Shown here piece after piece: positions 39,987-49,305 of a stretch of DNA of 64,000 nt. A model generated the notes under the pieces. It saw only the letters and a list, made by a program, of their open reading frames with translations. It was not told the DNA's origin and did no database searches. Each line of letters begins with the position of its first letter. The first letter of the stretch is position 1. Source of the DNA: Kitasatospora papulosa (lineage in GTDB: Bacteria > Actinomycetota > Actinomycetes > Streptomycetales > Streptomycetaceae); the NCBI RefSeq assembly GCF_000717245.1, contig NZ_JNYQ01000013.1:1-64000 (forward strand), in the 5' to 3' direction. Made by a program: the position numbers and the translations under genes.

Positions 39987-42900
39987 TTACGCAGGTCTAA
40001 GACTGCCATGCTCACGTCCCGCGGCCTGCATCGGCATGGGGATCGCGGCCCGTGGTCCGCCGGGTGCCTCGAGGGCGAGCCGGGCTGCGGGCCCCACCAC
40101 GGTGGCCCATTCCTGGGGGGCGTCCGTCAGCCACCGGGAGACGAGGGCGGCGAATCCGGGAAGGTCCCGGGCGAGTTCGGCCAGCCCCCGGTCGAAACGG
40201 CCCGCGCCCTCCGCCGTCCGGGCGAGGAGCGTCCCGGTGCGGTGCACCAGGGCCCGGGTGCGGGCTTCGGGACGGAGTCCGCAGCCCGCGGCGGCTGCCC
40301 GCAGCAGGGCGTCGAGGACCTCGGGGTCCCTTCCGGTGTCCTGCTCGAAGTCCAGCAGGACCTCCAGCAGCTCGGCCCGCAGCGGCCGCGAAGCGGAGGT
40401 TCCCGGAGCGGCGAGCACCCGGGCGAGCGCGGCGCGCACGGGCGGCGGCGCCGGGTTGTCGCGCAGCAGGCCCGTCATCAGGGGCAGGAGCAGCGCCCGG
40501 GCGGCGGGGCTGTGCTCCAGCCTGAGGTCCACGTAGGAGGCGGCCTGCGCCGCGGCGTCCGGGCCCGGCCGGCTGTCGATGAAGCAGCGCACGAGCCCTG
40601 GGGCGTGGAGTGCGAGGGCGGGGGTGTCCAGGGCGGCCATGTCCCGCAGCACCCCGTCGGCGGCCTCCCCGGGCAGCGACAGGCGGGCCCGCAGCGCGGC
40701 GAGCACCGGCTCGGGGTGCTCGGGGAAGACCTCGGTGAGCAGGGCCACCGGCAGCCGGGGGTCGCCAGCGGCGAAGACCCTCAGGGCCTGCGGGAGGTGA
40801 CGGCCTCCTGTCCCCGGATCGCGTACGAGGACGGTGAGCGCCTGGGCGTGCAGGACGGCGTCGTCCGGCCGGGCCAGCAGGGTGAGTGCGGCACGGCGCA
40901 GCAGGGCGCGGTCGGAGTCGTGGAGGGTGCGGGCGGCGGTGAGCGGGAGGTGCACGGCCGCGGTGGCGCGCCGCGCGGGCCGCTCCTCGTCGCGCGCCCA
41001 GCGGTCCAGAGCTCTGCACAGCGCCGCCGGCTCGTCCTCGGCGAGGGTGGCGAGCAGTTCGGCGGCCCGCGGATGGGGGGTGTCGACGAGCGCCTCGGTG
41101 AGGTCGTCCACGGCGAGGTCCCGCCTGGCGTACAGGAGGGCCTGGGCGGCGGCGGCCACGGTGAGCCGCATCGGCACGCCCTCCTCGGCGGGCAGCGGAC
41201 TGTCGTCCGTGAACCAGCGGCACAGCAGCGGCTGGACGGTCCCGGGGCGGGCGGCCAGCCGCCGGGCCACCGCGTCGAGGTAGCGTTCCCCGCCGTCCGG
41301 GCGGGGGGCTCCGTCGGCCGGCAGGAGGCGTCGCAGCAGGTCGATCCGGTCCTCCTCGGGCAGCCGGACACGGCGCCAGAACCACGGCCCGAACTCCGCG
41401 TAGGGGCCGAGGGCGTCGGGCCCGCCACCGGACTGGGAACGCCGGGTGATCCGCCCTGCCAGCACCCGGAGCACCCCGAGGCAGGGCCGGGCGTCCGGAA
41501 CCCTCAGGAGGCTCTCGCGAAGCAGATGGGCAGCCCACCACGCGGCGTCGGTGTGCCGCTGCCGCGTGCCGGGCGCCAGGCGGTCCATCGCCTCGATCAG
41601 GTCGGCCATCCGGTGGGCCAGCGCCGCGTGCCCCTGGCGCCGCTCCAGCAGGAGCATCGCCTGAAGCACGGGGCCGGTGCGGTGACGCGGCACGGGGAGG
41701 TTCCGGGGCTCGGCCGGGTCCTGCGGAGGCTCGGGCACCACCGGCGCGCCGTCCGTGTGCCAGCGGTGGACCAGCGAGTACAGCGCCGCGTCCAGGTCGA
41801 GGTGCGCGCCCTGCACCCAGTCGCCCAGCTCCTCGTGGGCGAACCGGTAGCCCGCTCCCGCCGGGACCAGCAGCCCCTCGGTGAGGACCGCCGAGGCCCA
41901 CCCGGTGCGCCAGGGGAAGATCTCCTCGAAGGACGCCCGGTCCAGCTCGCCCTGTCCCGGGCCGAGGCAGCGCCTGGCCGCCTCGTGGACCTGGCCGGCC
42001 ACCTTCGCCGCCAGCCGGCGGACGGCCGTGCCCCGGAGCGCGGGCTCCGCCTGCGCCCCGATGCGGACGGCGATGCGGACGCAGGCGAGGTCCAGGTGCG
42101 CGGCGAAGACCTCCTCCGTGCCGGGACGCCCGGGGACGTCGGGGGGCAGCGCAGCCCGCACCTCGGCCAGCAGGCGCAGGGTGAGGGGATGCCGGTCGTG
42201 GCCGGGTTCGATCGCGCCGGGCGGGATGCCGTACCGCTCCCGCGCCAGCTCGGCCTGTTCCGCCGTGAGGTCGCCGAGCCGGACGGCCGGCGGCATGCCC
42301 CTGGCCGGCCGCTCCGGGCGGTGCAGGGCACCGGGCGGGTACAGGGCGCCCGCGGTCTCCCAGTGTTCGGGGCGGCAGGCGACGAGCAGGCGCACCTCAT
42401 GGGCCCGGAGCCACTCCGCGCTCGCCGCGGCCCAGCCGGCGAAGCGGTGGGCCAGCAGGGGCGGCATCTCCTCCGGGCCGTCCACGACGACGAGCAGCGC
42501 CCTTCCGGACGCCGAGGCGAGGCGCGCCACCCGTTCCGGGGTGGCCGCCTCCATGTCGCCGCGGGCCCCCGCGGCGGTGAGGATCCGGCCGGAGCGCCCC
42601 AGGGTCCGGGTCATCGCGTCGGCGACCGAGCTGTCGTCGGCGAGCAGATCGGCTCCGCGCAGCCAGAGCGTCAGGGCGGGGACCGGGCCGCAGGCCCGGC
42701 GGGCGGCCAGGGCGGCGAGTTCCGTGGTGCGGCCGCTGCCCGGGGCTCCGACCAGGCCCAGCACGGGTTCGGTGCCCGTCTCGAACGCGGTGAACTCCGC
42801 GATGGTCCCGGGGCGTTCGACGGCCTCCGGACCGCAGGGCCGCCCGTCCGCCTGACCGAGGGAGGTGGCGGTCAGCTGCAGGGCCCCCGCGAGGTTGAGG

Positions 42901-43532
42901 TCGCAGCCGAAACCGGGGACGGCGCTCGCGTTGCGCCCGAGCACCTCGGCGAGCGGCCCGGGAGCCTCCTGGAGGGCCAGGGGGACGGCGAGCCCCGCGG
43001 TCTCACGCCCCGCGCCGAGCGCCGTCGAGAGCACACCGAGAACGGCCCCGGTACACGGGTCCGTCACGGGCCCGCCGACGGCGGCTCCGCCGGAACGCAG
43101 CGCGTCACGGCCGTCCGTCCCGAGGGCGAGCTCCAGCGCGCCGTCGACGGCGTGCTCGCGTCCGCCCTCGGAGTAGGTGGCCGGGGTCGTCCCGAGCACC
43201 CGTGCCTCTCGCCAGCCGTGGGCGGCGATCCGGACGTAGGTGCCCGCTGCGATCTCCTCGCGTACGGCGATGGGGAGCGGCTCGACGCCCAGGGTCCCGG
43301 CGCCGCCGGTGCTCAGCAGGGCGAGGCCCACGCCGGGAAGTGCGGTGACGTCCTCGGGGCCGATCACCCGGCTGCGGCCGTCGGCGGTGTGCAGCGTCAG
43401 GTGCGGCGAGCGCGCGACCGCCTGATGACTGGTGACGACCGTGCCCCGGTCGTCCGCGACGAACCCGGTCCCCCGCGGCCGGCCGGCCTGATCGCAGATC
43501 CGCACAAGTTTCGACCGGTCCCCGCTGCCCAT
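39987..43532 (-). CDS. Large protein with degenerate trypsin-like domain, P-loop NTPase and helical repeats
   Basis: The 1181-residue protein begins with a trypsin-like fold (GTGFVADDRG, then TSHQAV). His36 is kept, but the Asp position reads GLALL (Gly69) and the nucleophile position reads AVGGPV (Val152), so it should be inactive as a protease. Next is a STAND/AAA-like NTPase with GAPGSGRTT (262-270), where the Walker A Lys is Arg, followed by LLVVVDGPEE and LLVACRPEHW. The C-terminal 700 residues are Leu/Ala/Arg-rich helical repeats. The architecture resembles signalling or conflict-type STAND proteins; function is unknown. ATG 43532 has a weak ribosome binding site. It lies between truB and ribF in a housekeeping cluster. 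Confidence 0.85.
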   Translation of the reverse strand: MGSGDRSKLVRICDQAGRPRGTGFVADDRGTVVTSHQAVARSPHLTLHTADGRSRVIGPEDVTALPGVGLALLSTGGAGTLGVEPLPIAVREEIAAGTYVRIAAHGWREARVLGTTPATYSEGGREHAVDGALELALGTDGRDALRSGGAAVGGPVTDPCTGAVLGVLSTALGAGRETAGLAVPLALQEAPGPLAEVLGRNASAVPGFGCDLNLAGALQLTATSLGQADGRPCGPEAVERPGTIAEFTAFETGTEPVLGLVGAPGSGRTTELAALAARRACGPVPALTLWLRGADLLADDSSVADAMTRTLGRSGRILTAAGARGDMEAATPERVARLASASGRALLVVVDGPEEMPPLLAHRFAGWAAASAEWLRAHEVRLLVACRPEHWETAGALYPPGALHRPERPARGMPPAVRLGDLTAEQAELARERYGIPPGAIEPGHDRHPLTLRLLAEVRAALPPDVPGRPGTEEVFAAHLDLACVRIAVRIGAQAEPALRGTAVRRLAAKVAGQVHEAARRCLGPGQGELDRASFEEIFPWRTGWASAVLTEGLLVPAGAGYRFAHEELGDWVQGAHLDLDAALYSLVHRWHTDGAPVVPEPPQDPAEPRNLPVPRHRTGPVLQAMLLLERRQGHAALAHRMADLIEAMDRLAPGTRQRHTDAAWWAAHLLRESLLRVPDARPCLGVLRVLAGRITRRSQSGGGPDALGPYAEFGPWFWRRVRLPEEDRIDLLRRLLPADGAPRPDGGERYLDAVARRLAARPGTVQPLLCRWFTDDSPLPAEEGVPMRLTVAAAAQALLYARRDLAVDDLTEALVDTPHPRAAELLATLAEDEPAALCRALDRWARDEERPARRATAAVHLPLTAARTLHDSDRALLRRAALTLLARPDDAVLHAQALTVLVRDPGTGGRHLPQALRVFAAGDPRLPVALLTEVFPEHPEPVLAALRARLSLPGEAADGVLRDMAALDTPALALHAPGLVRCFIDSRPGPDAAAQAASYVDLRLEHSPAARALLLPLMTGLLRDNPAPPPVRAALARVLAAPGTSASRPLRAELLEVLLDFEQDTGRDPEVLDALLRAAAAGCGLRPEARTRALVHRTGTLLARTAEGAGRFDRGLAELARDLPGFAALVSRWLTDAPQEWATVVGPAARLALEAPGGPRAAIPMPMQAAGREHGSLRPA

Positions 43533-43678
43533 GGTCCGACGGTAGATCCCAGGTGATCCACAGCGGAAACCCGTATGGCCGAAGCGCCCCCCTCGCACCC
43601 CTCCGTCACTCCGAGCGCCCGCCCGTTGGGGTGAATCAGCGGGTTCGGGTGGACAGGAATGGTCGCGGGAGGGGGATC

Positions 43679-43715
43679 GTGGAGCCGGCACCTCGGGGGG
43701 GGCCGCCGGCTCCAC
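43679..43715 (-). terminator. Hairpin terminator after truB
   Basis: An 11-bp perfect stem (43679-43689 with 43705-43715) with a C/G-rich 15-base loop lies about 46 bases past the truB stop on the minus strand and upstream of the large NTPase gene. Confidence 0.7.
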
Positions 43716-43761
43716 GAGGGGCCCGGAACCACAGAGCTCGCGTCGGCGAGGCCGACGAGGG

Positions 43762-44667
43762 TCAGGCGAAGACGGCGAGGCTCCTGGCCTTGCCCTTCTG
43801 CTCCTCGACGAGCACCAGGAACGCCCCGTCGGGCCCGAAGACCCCGACCGGCCCCGGCGGATACGACGGCATGTCCAGCCGTACGCCGTTGAGCAGCAGC
43901 TTGGCCCGCTTCTCGTCCACGTCCCAGCGGGGGAAGGCCGAGGCGGCGGCCTCGGCCACCGGCATCACGGTCAGCTCCTGCTGGTGCTGGTCCAGGGTGC
44001 GCGCCGCGTCGAGGCCGTAGGGCCCGACCCGGGTCCGCCGCAGCGCGGTCAGATGGCCGCCCACCCCGAGACCTGCGCCGAGGTCGCGGGCCAGGGCACG
44101 GATGTACGTACCCGAGGAGCAGACCACGGAGACGACCAGGTCGACGACCGGGGTGCCGTCCTCGGCGACCTCCTCGCGGACGTCGTAGACCCGGAAGGAC
44201 GAGATGGTCACCGGGCGGGCCGGGATCTCGAACTCCTCGCCGCCGCGTACCCGGGCGTAGGACCGCTTGCCGTCGATCTTGATGGCGCTGACCTTGGACG
44301 GCACCTGCATGATCGCGCCGGTGAGCGCCGCGACCCCGGCGTCGATGCCCTCACGGGTGACCGCCGAGGCGTCGGTGGACGAGGTGATCTCGCCCTCCGC
44401 GTCGTCGGTGACGGTGTCCTGGCCGAGCCGGATCGTCCCCAGGTACTCCTTCTCGGTCAGGGCGAGGTGACCGAGCAGCTTGGTCGCCCTCTCCACGCCG
44501 AGTACGAGGACTCCGGTCGCCATCGGGTCCAGCGTGCCGGCGTGGCCGACCCGCCGGGTACGGGCGATGCCGCGCATCTTGGCCACGACGTCGTGCGAAG
44601 TGAAGCCGGACGGCTTGTCGACGATGACGAGGCCGTCCGGCGTTCTGTCCTGCTTGTTCTGCGTCAT
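43762..44667 (-). CDS. truB: tRNA pseudouridine(55) synthase
   Basis: TruB converts U55 of the T-psi-C loop of tRNA to pseudouridine. The 301-residue protein has the catalytic Asp47 in GHAGTLDPMATG, the KPSGFTSH segment, SAIKIDGKRSYARVRGG and CSSGTYIRALARDLG, and a C-terminal PUA-like region. ATG overlaps the rbfA stop as ATGA. It is followed by a hairpin, so it may end the rimP-nusA-infB-rbfA series. Confidence 0.96.
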   Translation of the reverse strand: MTQNKQDRTPDGLVIVDKPSGFTSHDVVAKMRGIARTRRVGHAGTLDPMATGVLVLGVERATKLLGHLALTEKEYLGTIRLGQDTVTDDAEGEITSSTDASAVTREGIDAGVAALTGAIMQVPSKVSAIKIDGKRSYARVRGGEEFEIPARPVTISSFRVYDVREEVAEDGTPVVDLVVSVVCSSGTYIRALARDLGAGLGVGGHLTALRRTRVGPYGLDAARTLDQHQQELTVMPVAEAAASAFPRWDVDEKRAKLLLNGVRLDMPSYPPGPVGVFGPDGAFLVLVEEQKGKARSLAVFA

Positions 44668-45125
44668 GCGGAAGGCGAGTCCCCGTCGTTCTCGTCGGAC
44701 TCGTCCTCCGGCTTGCGGTACGGGTCGGCACCACCGGCGTAGGTGGCGCCCGACGACGCCTCGCGGACCTTGGCGTCCGAGGCACGTGCCCGGTCGAGCA
44801 GGTCCTCGATCGCCTTGGCGTTGTCCGGGAGGGCGTCCGCCACGAAGGCCAGGGTGGGGGTGAACTTGGTCCCCGCCGCGGCACCGACCGCCGAGCGCAG
44901 GATGCCCTTGGCGCTCTCCAGTCCGGCGGCCGCGCTGGCCCGCTCCTCGTCGTCGCCGTAGACCGTGTAGAAGACCGTGGCCTCCCGCAGGTCACCGGTG
45001 ACACGCGTGTCCGTGATGGTCACGTGCGTGCCCAGACGCGGGTCCTTGATACCGCGCTGCAGTTTCTCGGCGACCACCACCTGGATGAGGTCCGCCAGCT
45101 TCTTCGCCCGCGCGTTGTCGGCCAC
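44664..45125 (-). CDS. rbfA: Ribosome-binding factor A
   Basis: RbfA binds free 30S subunits and helps mature the 5' end of 16S rRNA. The 153-residue protein shows the KH-type core (AKKLADLIQVVVAEKLQR, KDPRLG, VTITDTRVTGDL) and LAFVADALPDNA, with an acidic C-terminal extension typical of actinobacteria. It starts at GTG 45125 and is translationally coupled to truB. It lies 26 bases downstream of the ylxP stop. Confidence 0.95.
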   Translation of the reverse strand: MADNARAKKLADLIQVVVAEKLQRGIKDPRLGTHVTITDTRVTGDLREATVFYTVYGDDEERASAAAGLESAKGILRSAVGAAAGTKFTPTLAFVADALPDNAKAIEDLLDRARASDAKVREASSGATYAGGADPYRKPEDESDENDGDSPSA

Positions 45126-45151
45126 TGGTCCGTCTCCTTCTTAAGCCTTGC

Positions 45152-45448
45152 TCAATCGTCTTCGTCGCTGTGCAGCCGCCGCCGTACGGACAGCAGCTCC
45201 ACCTCCGGCCGGCCCGCGATCATGCGTTCGCACCGGTCGAGTACATCTGTGAGGTGCCCGGTGTCCCCGGAGACCACGGCAAGACCGATCTCGGCCCTGC
45301 GGTAGAGGTCCTGCCCACCTGTCTCCGCGACACTCACCGCGTACGCGCGGCGCAGCTCGGCGACGATCGGGCGGACGACGGAACGCTTCTCCTTCAGCGA
45401 CCGTACGTCGCCGAGGAGCAGGTCGAAGGACAGAGTCCCCACGTACAT
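45152..45448 (-). CDS. ylxP: DUF503 family protein (YlxP-like)
   Basis: A 98-residue ferredoxin-like-fold protein with the DUF503 signature: MYVGTLSFDLLLGD, then VRSLKEKRSVVRPI, and a C-terminal segment around RPEVELLSVRRRLHS. Homologues regularly sit between infB and rbfA, as here; a role in ribosome maturation has been proposed from this context. I chose ATG 45448 because family similarity starts there; the ribosome binding site is poor. The 167 bases up to infB hold no gene I can support. Confidence 0.9.
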   Translation of the reverse strand: MYVGTLSFDLLLGDVRSLKEKRSVVRPIVAELRRAYAVSVAETGGQDLYRRAEIGLAVVSGDTGHLTDVLDRCERMIAGRPEVELLSVRRRLHSDEDD

Positions 45449-45615
45449 GTGTGTCCGGATGTCCCGCCGGTTCGGGTTCGCGCCCCGCCATCGCTTGGCG
45501 GGGACACAAGAACCGTACACGGAACGGCCGGGGCCGATCGACGGAAATACGACCCGTCGACCGGCCCCGACCGAGAAGGTGAGCCCGGAGGTCTCCCCCC
45601 GGGATCCCCCGTTGA

Positions 45616-48600
45616 TCAGCCTCGCGGCTTCTCGCGCATCTCGTACGTCGCGATGACGTCGTCGATCTTGATGTCGTTGAAGTTTCCGAGGTTGATACCG
45701 CCCTCGAAGCCTTCGCGGATCTCGGTGACGTCGTCCTTGAAGCGACGCAGACCGGAGATGTTGAGGTTCTCCGCGATGACCTTGCCATCGCGCAGCAGGC
45801 GCGCCTTGGTGTTGCGCTTGACCTCGCCGGAGCGGACCAGCACACCGGCGATGTTGCCCAGCTTGGACGAGCGGAAGATCTCGCGGATCTCCGCCGTGCC
45901 GAGCTCGACCTCTTCGTACTCCGGCTTGAGCATGCCCTTGAGGGCCGCTTCGATCTCTTCGATCGCCTGGTAGATGACCGAGTAGTACCGGACGTCCACG
46001 CCCTCGCGCTCGGCCATCTGCTCGGCACGCCCTGCGGCGCGCACGTTGAAGCCGATCACGATGGCGTCGGAGCCGGTCGCCAGGTTGATGTCCGACTCGG
46101 TCACCGCACCCACACCGCGGTGCAGGACCCGGATGTCGACCTCTTCACCGACGTCGAGCTGGAGCAGCGAGGACTCGAGAGCCTCCACCGAACCGGACGC
46201 GTCGCCCTTGATGATGAGGTTGAGTTCCTGGACCAGACCGGCCTTGAGCGCCTCGTCCAGGTTCTCCAGGGAGAACCGGACACCCTTGCGGGCGAAGTTG
46301 GCGTTGCGCTCACGAGCCGCACGCTTCTCGGCGATCTGACGGGCCGTACGGTCCTCGTCGACCACCAGGAAGTTGTCGCCGGCACCCGGGACGTTGGTGA
46401 GACCCAGGACCAGGACGGGGGTCGAGGGACCCGCTTCCTGGACGTTGTTGCCGTTGTCGTCGAGCATCGCCCGGACACGGCCGTACGCGTCGCCGACGAC
46501 CATCGTGTCGCCGATGCGCAGCGTTCCGCGCTGGACGAGGACGGTCGAGACGGCACCGCGGCCGCGGTCGAGGTGGGACTCGATCGCAATACCCTGCGCG
46601 TCCTGCTCCGGGTTGGCCCGCAGGTCGAGCGAGGCGTCGGCGGTGAGGACGACGGCCTCCAGGAGAGCCTCGATGTTGAGGCCCTGCTTGGCGGAGATGT
46701 CGACGAACATCGTGTCGCCGCCGTACTCCTCGGCCACCAGACCGAACTCGGTGAGCTGGCCGCGCACCTTGGTCGGGTCGGCACCCTCGACGTCGATCTT
46801 GTTGACCGCGACCACGATCGGCACCTCGGCCGCCTTGGCGTGGTTCAGCGCCTCGATCGTCTGGGGCATCACACCGTCGTTCGCCGCCACCACGAGGATC
46901 GCGATGTCGGTGGACTTCGCACCACGCGCACGCATGGCGGTGAACGCCTCGTGACCCGGGGTGTCGATGAAGGTGATGCGGCGGTCCTCGCCGTTGACCT
47001 CGGAGGAGACCTGGTACGCACCGATGTGCTGCGTGATGCCGCCGGCCTCGCCCGCGACGACGTTCGTCTTGCGGATCGCGTCCAGCAGTCGGGTCTTACC
47101 GTGGTCGACGTGACCCATGACGGTCACGACCGGCGGACGGGAGACCAGGGCCTCTTCGCCGCCCTCGTCCTCACCGAACTCGATGTCGAAGGACTCGAGC
47201 AGCTCGCGGTCCTCCTCCTCGGGGCTGACGATCTCCAGGACGTAGTTCATCTCGTCCGCGAGAAGCCTCAGCGTCTCGTCGGAGACCGACTGCGTGGCGG
47301 TGACCATCTCGCCGAGGTTCATCATCACGGCGACGAGCGACGCCGGGTTGGCGTTGATCTTCTCCGCGAAGTCGGTCAGGGACGCACCGCGCGACAGCCG
47401 GACAGCCTGCCCGTTGCCGCGAGGCAGCATGACGCCGCCCACCGACGGGGCCTGCATGGCCTCGTACTCCTGGCGCCTCTGACGCTTCGACTTGCGACCA
47501 CGGCGCGCGGGACCACCGGGACGGCCGAACGCACCCTGCGTGCCACCACGGGCACCCGGGCCGCCGGGACGTCCACCGAAGCCGGGACGACCGCCGAAGC
47601 CGCCGCCACCACCGGGACGGCCTGCGCCGCCACCGCCACCGGGACCACCGGGACGGCCGGCGAAGCCGCCGCCGCCACCGCCGGGACCGGCCGGACGGCC
47701 TGCGAAGCCGCCGCCACCGGGACGACCGCCGCCGCCACCGGGACGACCGCCACCACCGGGACCACGGCCGCCGCCGGGGCCACCGCCGGGACGCGGGCCA
47801 GCAGCGGGACGCTGCGGCATCATGCCGGGGTTCGGACGGTTACCCGAGGGGGCACCGCCCGGACGGGGAGCCTGCGGACGGGGCATGCCGCCCGGGGTCG
47901 GACGTGCGCCACCCTGGCCCTGGGGGCGCGGGGCGCCACCGGGACCACCCTGCGGGCGCGGGGCGCCGGGGCGCTCCTGACCGCCGCCGGGGCGCGGGGC
48001 ACCGCCGGGACGGGGCGCCTGGGGACGCGCCATGCCGGTGGAGCCGCCGGAGGTGAAGGGGTTGTTGCCCGGACGGGGACCGGCCGGACGTGCGCCGCCG
48101 GGGCGGGGTGCGCCCTGGCCGGCGGGACGTGCGGGACGGTCTCCGCCGCGCTCGCCGCCACGGCCGCCGTCACGCTCGCCACCACGACCGCCGTCACGCT
48201 GACCGCCGGCCGGGGCCGGACGGGCGGGACGCGGGCCGGGGGTGGCGCCGGTGGGACGGGGGGCCTGCTGCGGCGCGGCAGGCTGCTGGGCCGGAGCCGG
48301 AGCCGAGAACTCCGCGGCGGGCACCGGGGTGACCGGGGCGGGCTTCGGCGCGGGCCGGGGGCCCGGACGGGGACCCGCCGACGGCGCGGAGGGCGCCGCG
48401 GGGGTGCTGCTCGCCGGAGTCTCCGCGGCGGCCGGCTTGGGGGCCGGGGCGCCGGGCTTCGGGGCAGCGGGACGTGCCGCGGCGGCCGGGGACGGCGCCG
48501 CGGGCTTCGCGGGGGCGGCCTTGCGGGGCGCGCCAGGCTTCGCAGCGGACTTGCCGGCGTTGCCGCCGGGCCCCTGCAGTGCGTCAGTCAGTTTGCGTAC

Positions 48601-48726
48601 AACCGGCGCCTCGATCGTCGAGGACGCCGAACGGACGAATTCACCGAGTTCTTGGAGCTTGGCCATGACGACCTTGCTCTCCACGCCGAACTCCTTGGCG
48701 AGCTCGTATACCCGGACCTTAGCCAC
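45616..48726 (-). CDS. infB: Translation initiation factor IF-2
   Basis: IF-2 is the GTPase that brings initiator tRNA to the 30S subunit. The 1036-residue protein begins MAKVRVYELAKEFGV (IF2 N-domain), followed by a long low-complexity region of about 400 residues. That region is first Ala/Pro-rich, then strongly Gly/Arg-rich with GGRPGG-type repeats over roughly residues 230-415. The GTPase domain carries GHVDHGKT (538-545) and VAVNKID, and beta-barrel and C-terminal fMet-tRNA-binding domains follow. GTG follows AAAAGGAG. The long Gly-rich extension is normal in Streptomyces. Confidence 0.97.
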   Translation of the reverse strand: MAKVRVYELAKEFGVESKVVMAKLQELGEFVRSASSTIEAPVVRKLTDALQGPGGNAGKSAAKPGAPRKAAPAKPAAPSPAAAARPAAPKPGAPAPKPAAAETPASSTPAAPSAPSAGPRPGPRPAPKPAPVTPVPAAEFSAPAPAQQPAAPQQAPRPTGATPGPRPARPAPAGGQRDGGRGGERDGGRGGERGGDRPARPAGQGAPRPGGARPAGPRPGNNPFTSGGSTGMARPQAPRPGGAPRPGGGQERPGAPRPQGGPGGAPRPQGQGGARPTPGGMPRPQAPRPGGAPSGNRPNPGMMPQRPAAGPRPGGGPGGGRGPGGGGRPGGGGGRPGGGGFAGRPAGPGGGGGGFAGRPGGPGGGGGAGRPGGGGGFGGRPGFGGRPGGPGARGGTQGAFGRPGGPARRGRKSKRQRRQEYEAMQAPSVGGVMLPRGNGQAVRLSRGASLTDFAEKINANPASLVAVMMNLGEMVTATQSVSDETLRLLADEMNYVLEIVSPEEEDRELLESFDIEFGEDEGGEEALVSRPPVVTVMGHVDHGKTRLLDAIRKTNVVAGEAGGITQHIGAYQVSSEVNGEDRRITFIDTPGHEAFTAMRARGAKSTDIAILVVAANDGVMPQTIEALNHAKAAEVPIVVAVNKIDVEGADPTKVRGQLTEFGLVAEEYGGDTMFVDISAKQGLNIEALLEAVVLTADASLDLRANPEQDAQGIAIESHLDRGRGAVSTVLVQRGTLRIGDTMVVGDAYGRVRAMLDDNGNNVQEAGPSTPVLVLGLTNVPGAGDNFLVVDEDRTARQIAEKRAARERNANFARKGVRFSLENLDEALKAGLVQELNLIIKGDASGSVEALESSLLQLDVGEEVDIRVLHRGVGAVTESDINLATGSDAIVIGFNVRAAGRAEQMAEREGVDVRYYSVIYQAIEEIEAALKGMLKPEYEEVELGTAEIREIFRSSKLGNIAGVLVRSGEVKRNTKARLLRDGKVIAENLNISGLRRFKDDVTEIREGFEGGINLGNFNDIKIDDVIATYEMREKPRG

Positions 48727-48874
48727 TTCGCTCCTTTTAGGTCCGGGTTACCGCCGGACCGTCGCTACTTCATGGGCGTACTCATCGCGTACTCATCGAG
48801 TGCTCATCGCAATCTCGACCTACTTCCAACTCGCGAGGTACCTGACCGCACGGGGACCCGTGCCGTTCACTTTT

Positions 48875-49153
48875 CTACGGTGTCACCCGCTCGACGAACC
48901 GCTGCAGTGCGGCGGAGTCGAACGGCCCCTTGGCCTTGAAGGCCCGGGGGAATGCCCGGCGGCGGACCGCCAGGTCGAGACAGACAGAGGCGGGGTGTAC
49001 GTACGCACCCCGGCCGGGCAGCGTACCGCGTGGATCAGGGACAACCTCTCCCTCGTCCACCACGATGCGCAGCAGCTCGCTCTTGGCCGCTCGCTCCCGG
49101 CATCCCACACAGGTTCGCTCGGGGCAAGCGCGGGCGTGCGTCCGGCCAGACAC
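48875..49153 (-). CDS. ylxR: YlxR family (DUF448) nucleic-acid-binding protein
   Basis: The 92-residue protein has the family's ERTCVGCRER N-terminal motif and PGRGAYVHP. Proteins of this family bind RNA and sit between nusA and infB in most Gram-positive bacteria, as here; some act as transcription regulators. The start is GTG at 49153. A very strong hairpin separates it from nusA, and 148 bases separate it from infB. Confidence 0.92.
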   Translation of the reverse strand: MSGRTHARACPERTCVGCRERAAKSELLRIVVDEGEVVPDPRGTLPGRGAYVHPASVCLDLAVRRRAFPRAFKAKGPFDSAALQRFVERVTP

Positions 49154-49253
49154 GGTTAAGTCTACCTCCCCGTACCGACCACACCCCTTCGGGGCACAAA
49201 TCGAACGGATGTTGTCGTGATCTCAGCGGCATCGCGCCTTGATCTATTCCTTC

Positions 49254-49298
49254 GGAGCCGGTCCGGGGGCCGCCGCGGGCGGCCCCCGGACCGGCTCC
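49254..49298 (-). terminator. Very long hairpin between nusA and ylxR
   Basis: Perfect 21-bp arms (49254-49274 with 49278-49298) around a three-base loop start eight bases past the nusA stop on the minus strand. It should terminate or sharply reduce transcription from rimP-nusA into ylxR-infB, unless NusA-dependent read-through applies. Confidence 0.8.
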
Positions 49299-49305
49299 GG
49301 TGGTC

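Noticed and set aside
39882..43556. A 1224-codon plus-strand open frame opposite the large NTPase gene
   Set aside because: Composition is Gly/Arg/Val-rich antisense translation; the minus-strand frame contains recognisable domains.
47490..47800. Dense GC-rich repeats in infB considered as a non-coding repeat element
   Set aside because: They encode the Gly-rich part of IF-2 in frame.
46120..48939. A long plus-strand open frame opposite infB with Thr/Ala/Gly repeats
   Set aside because: It is the complement of the IF-2 repeats and has no independent support.
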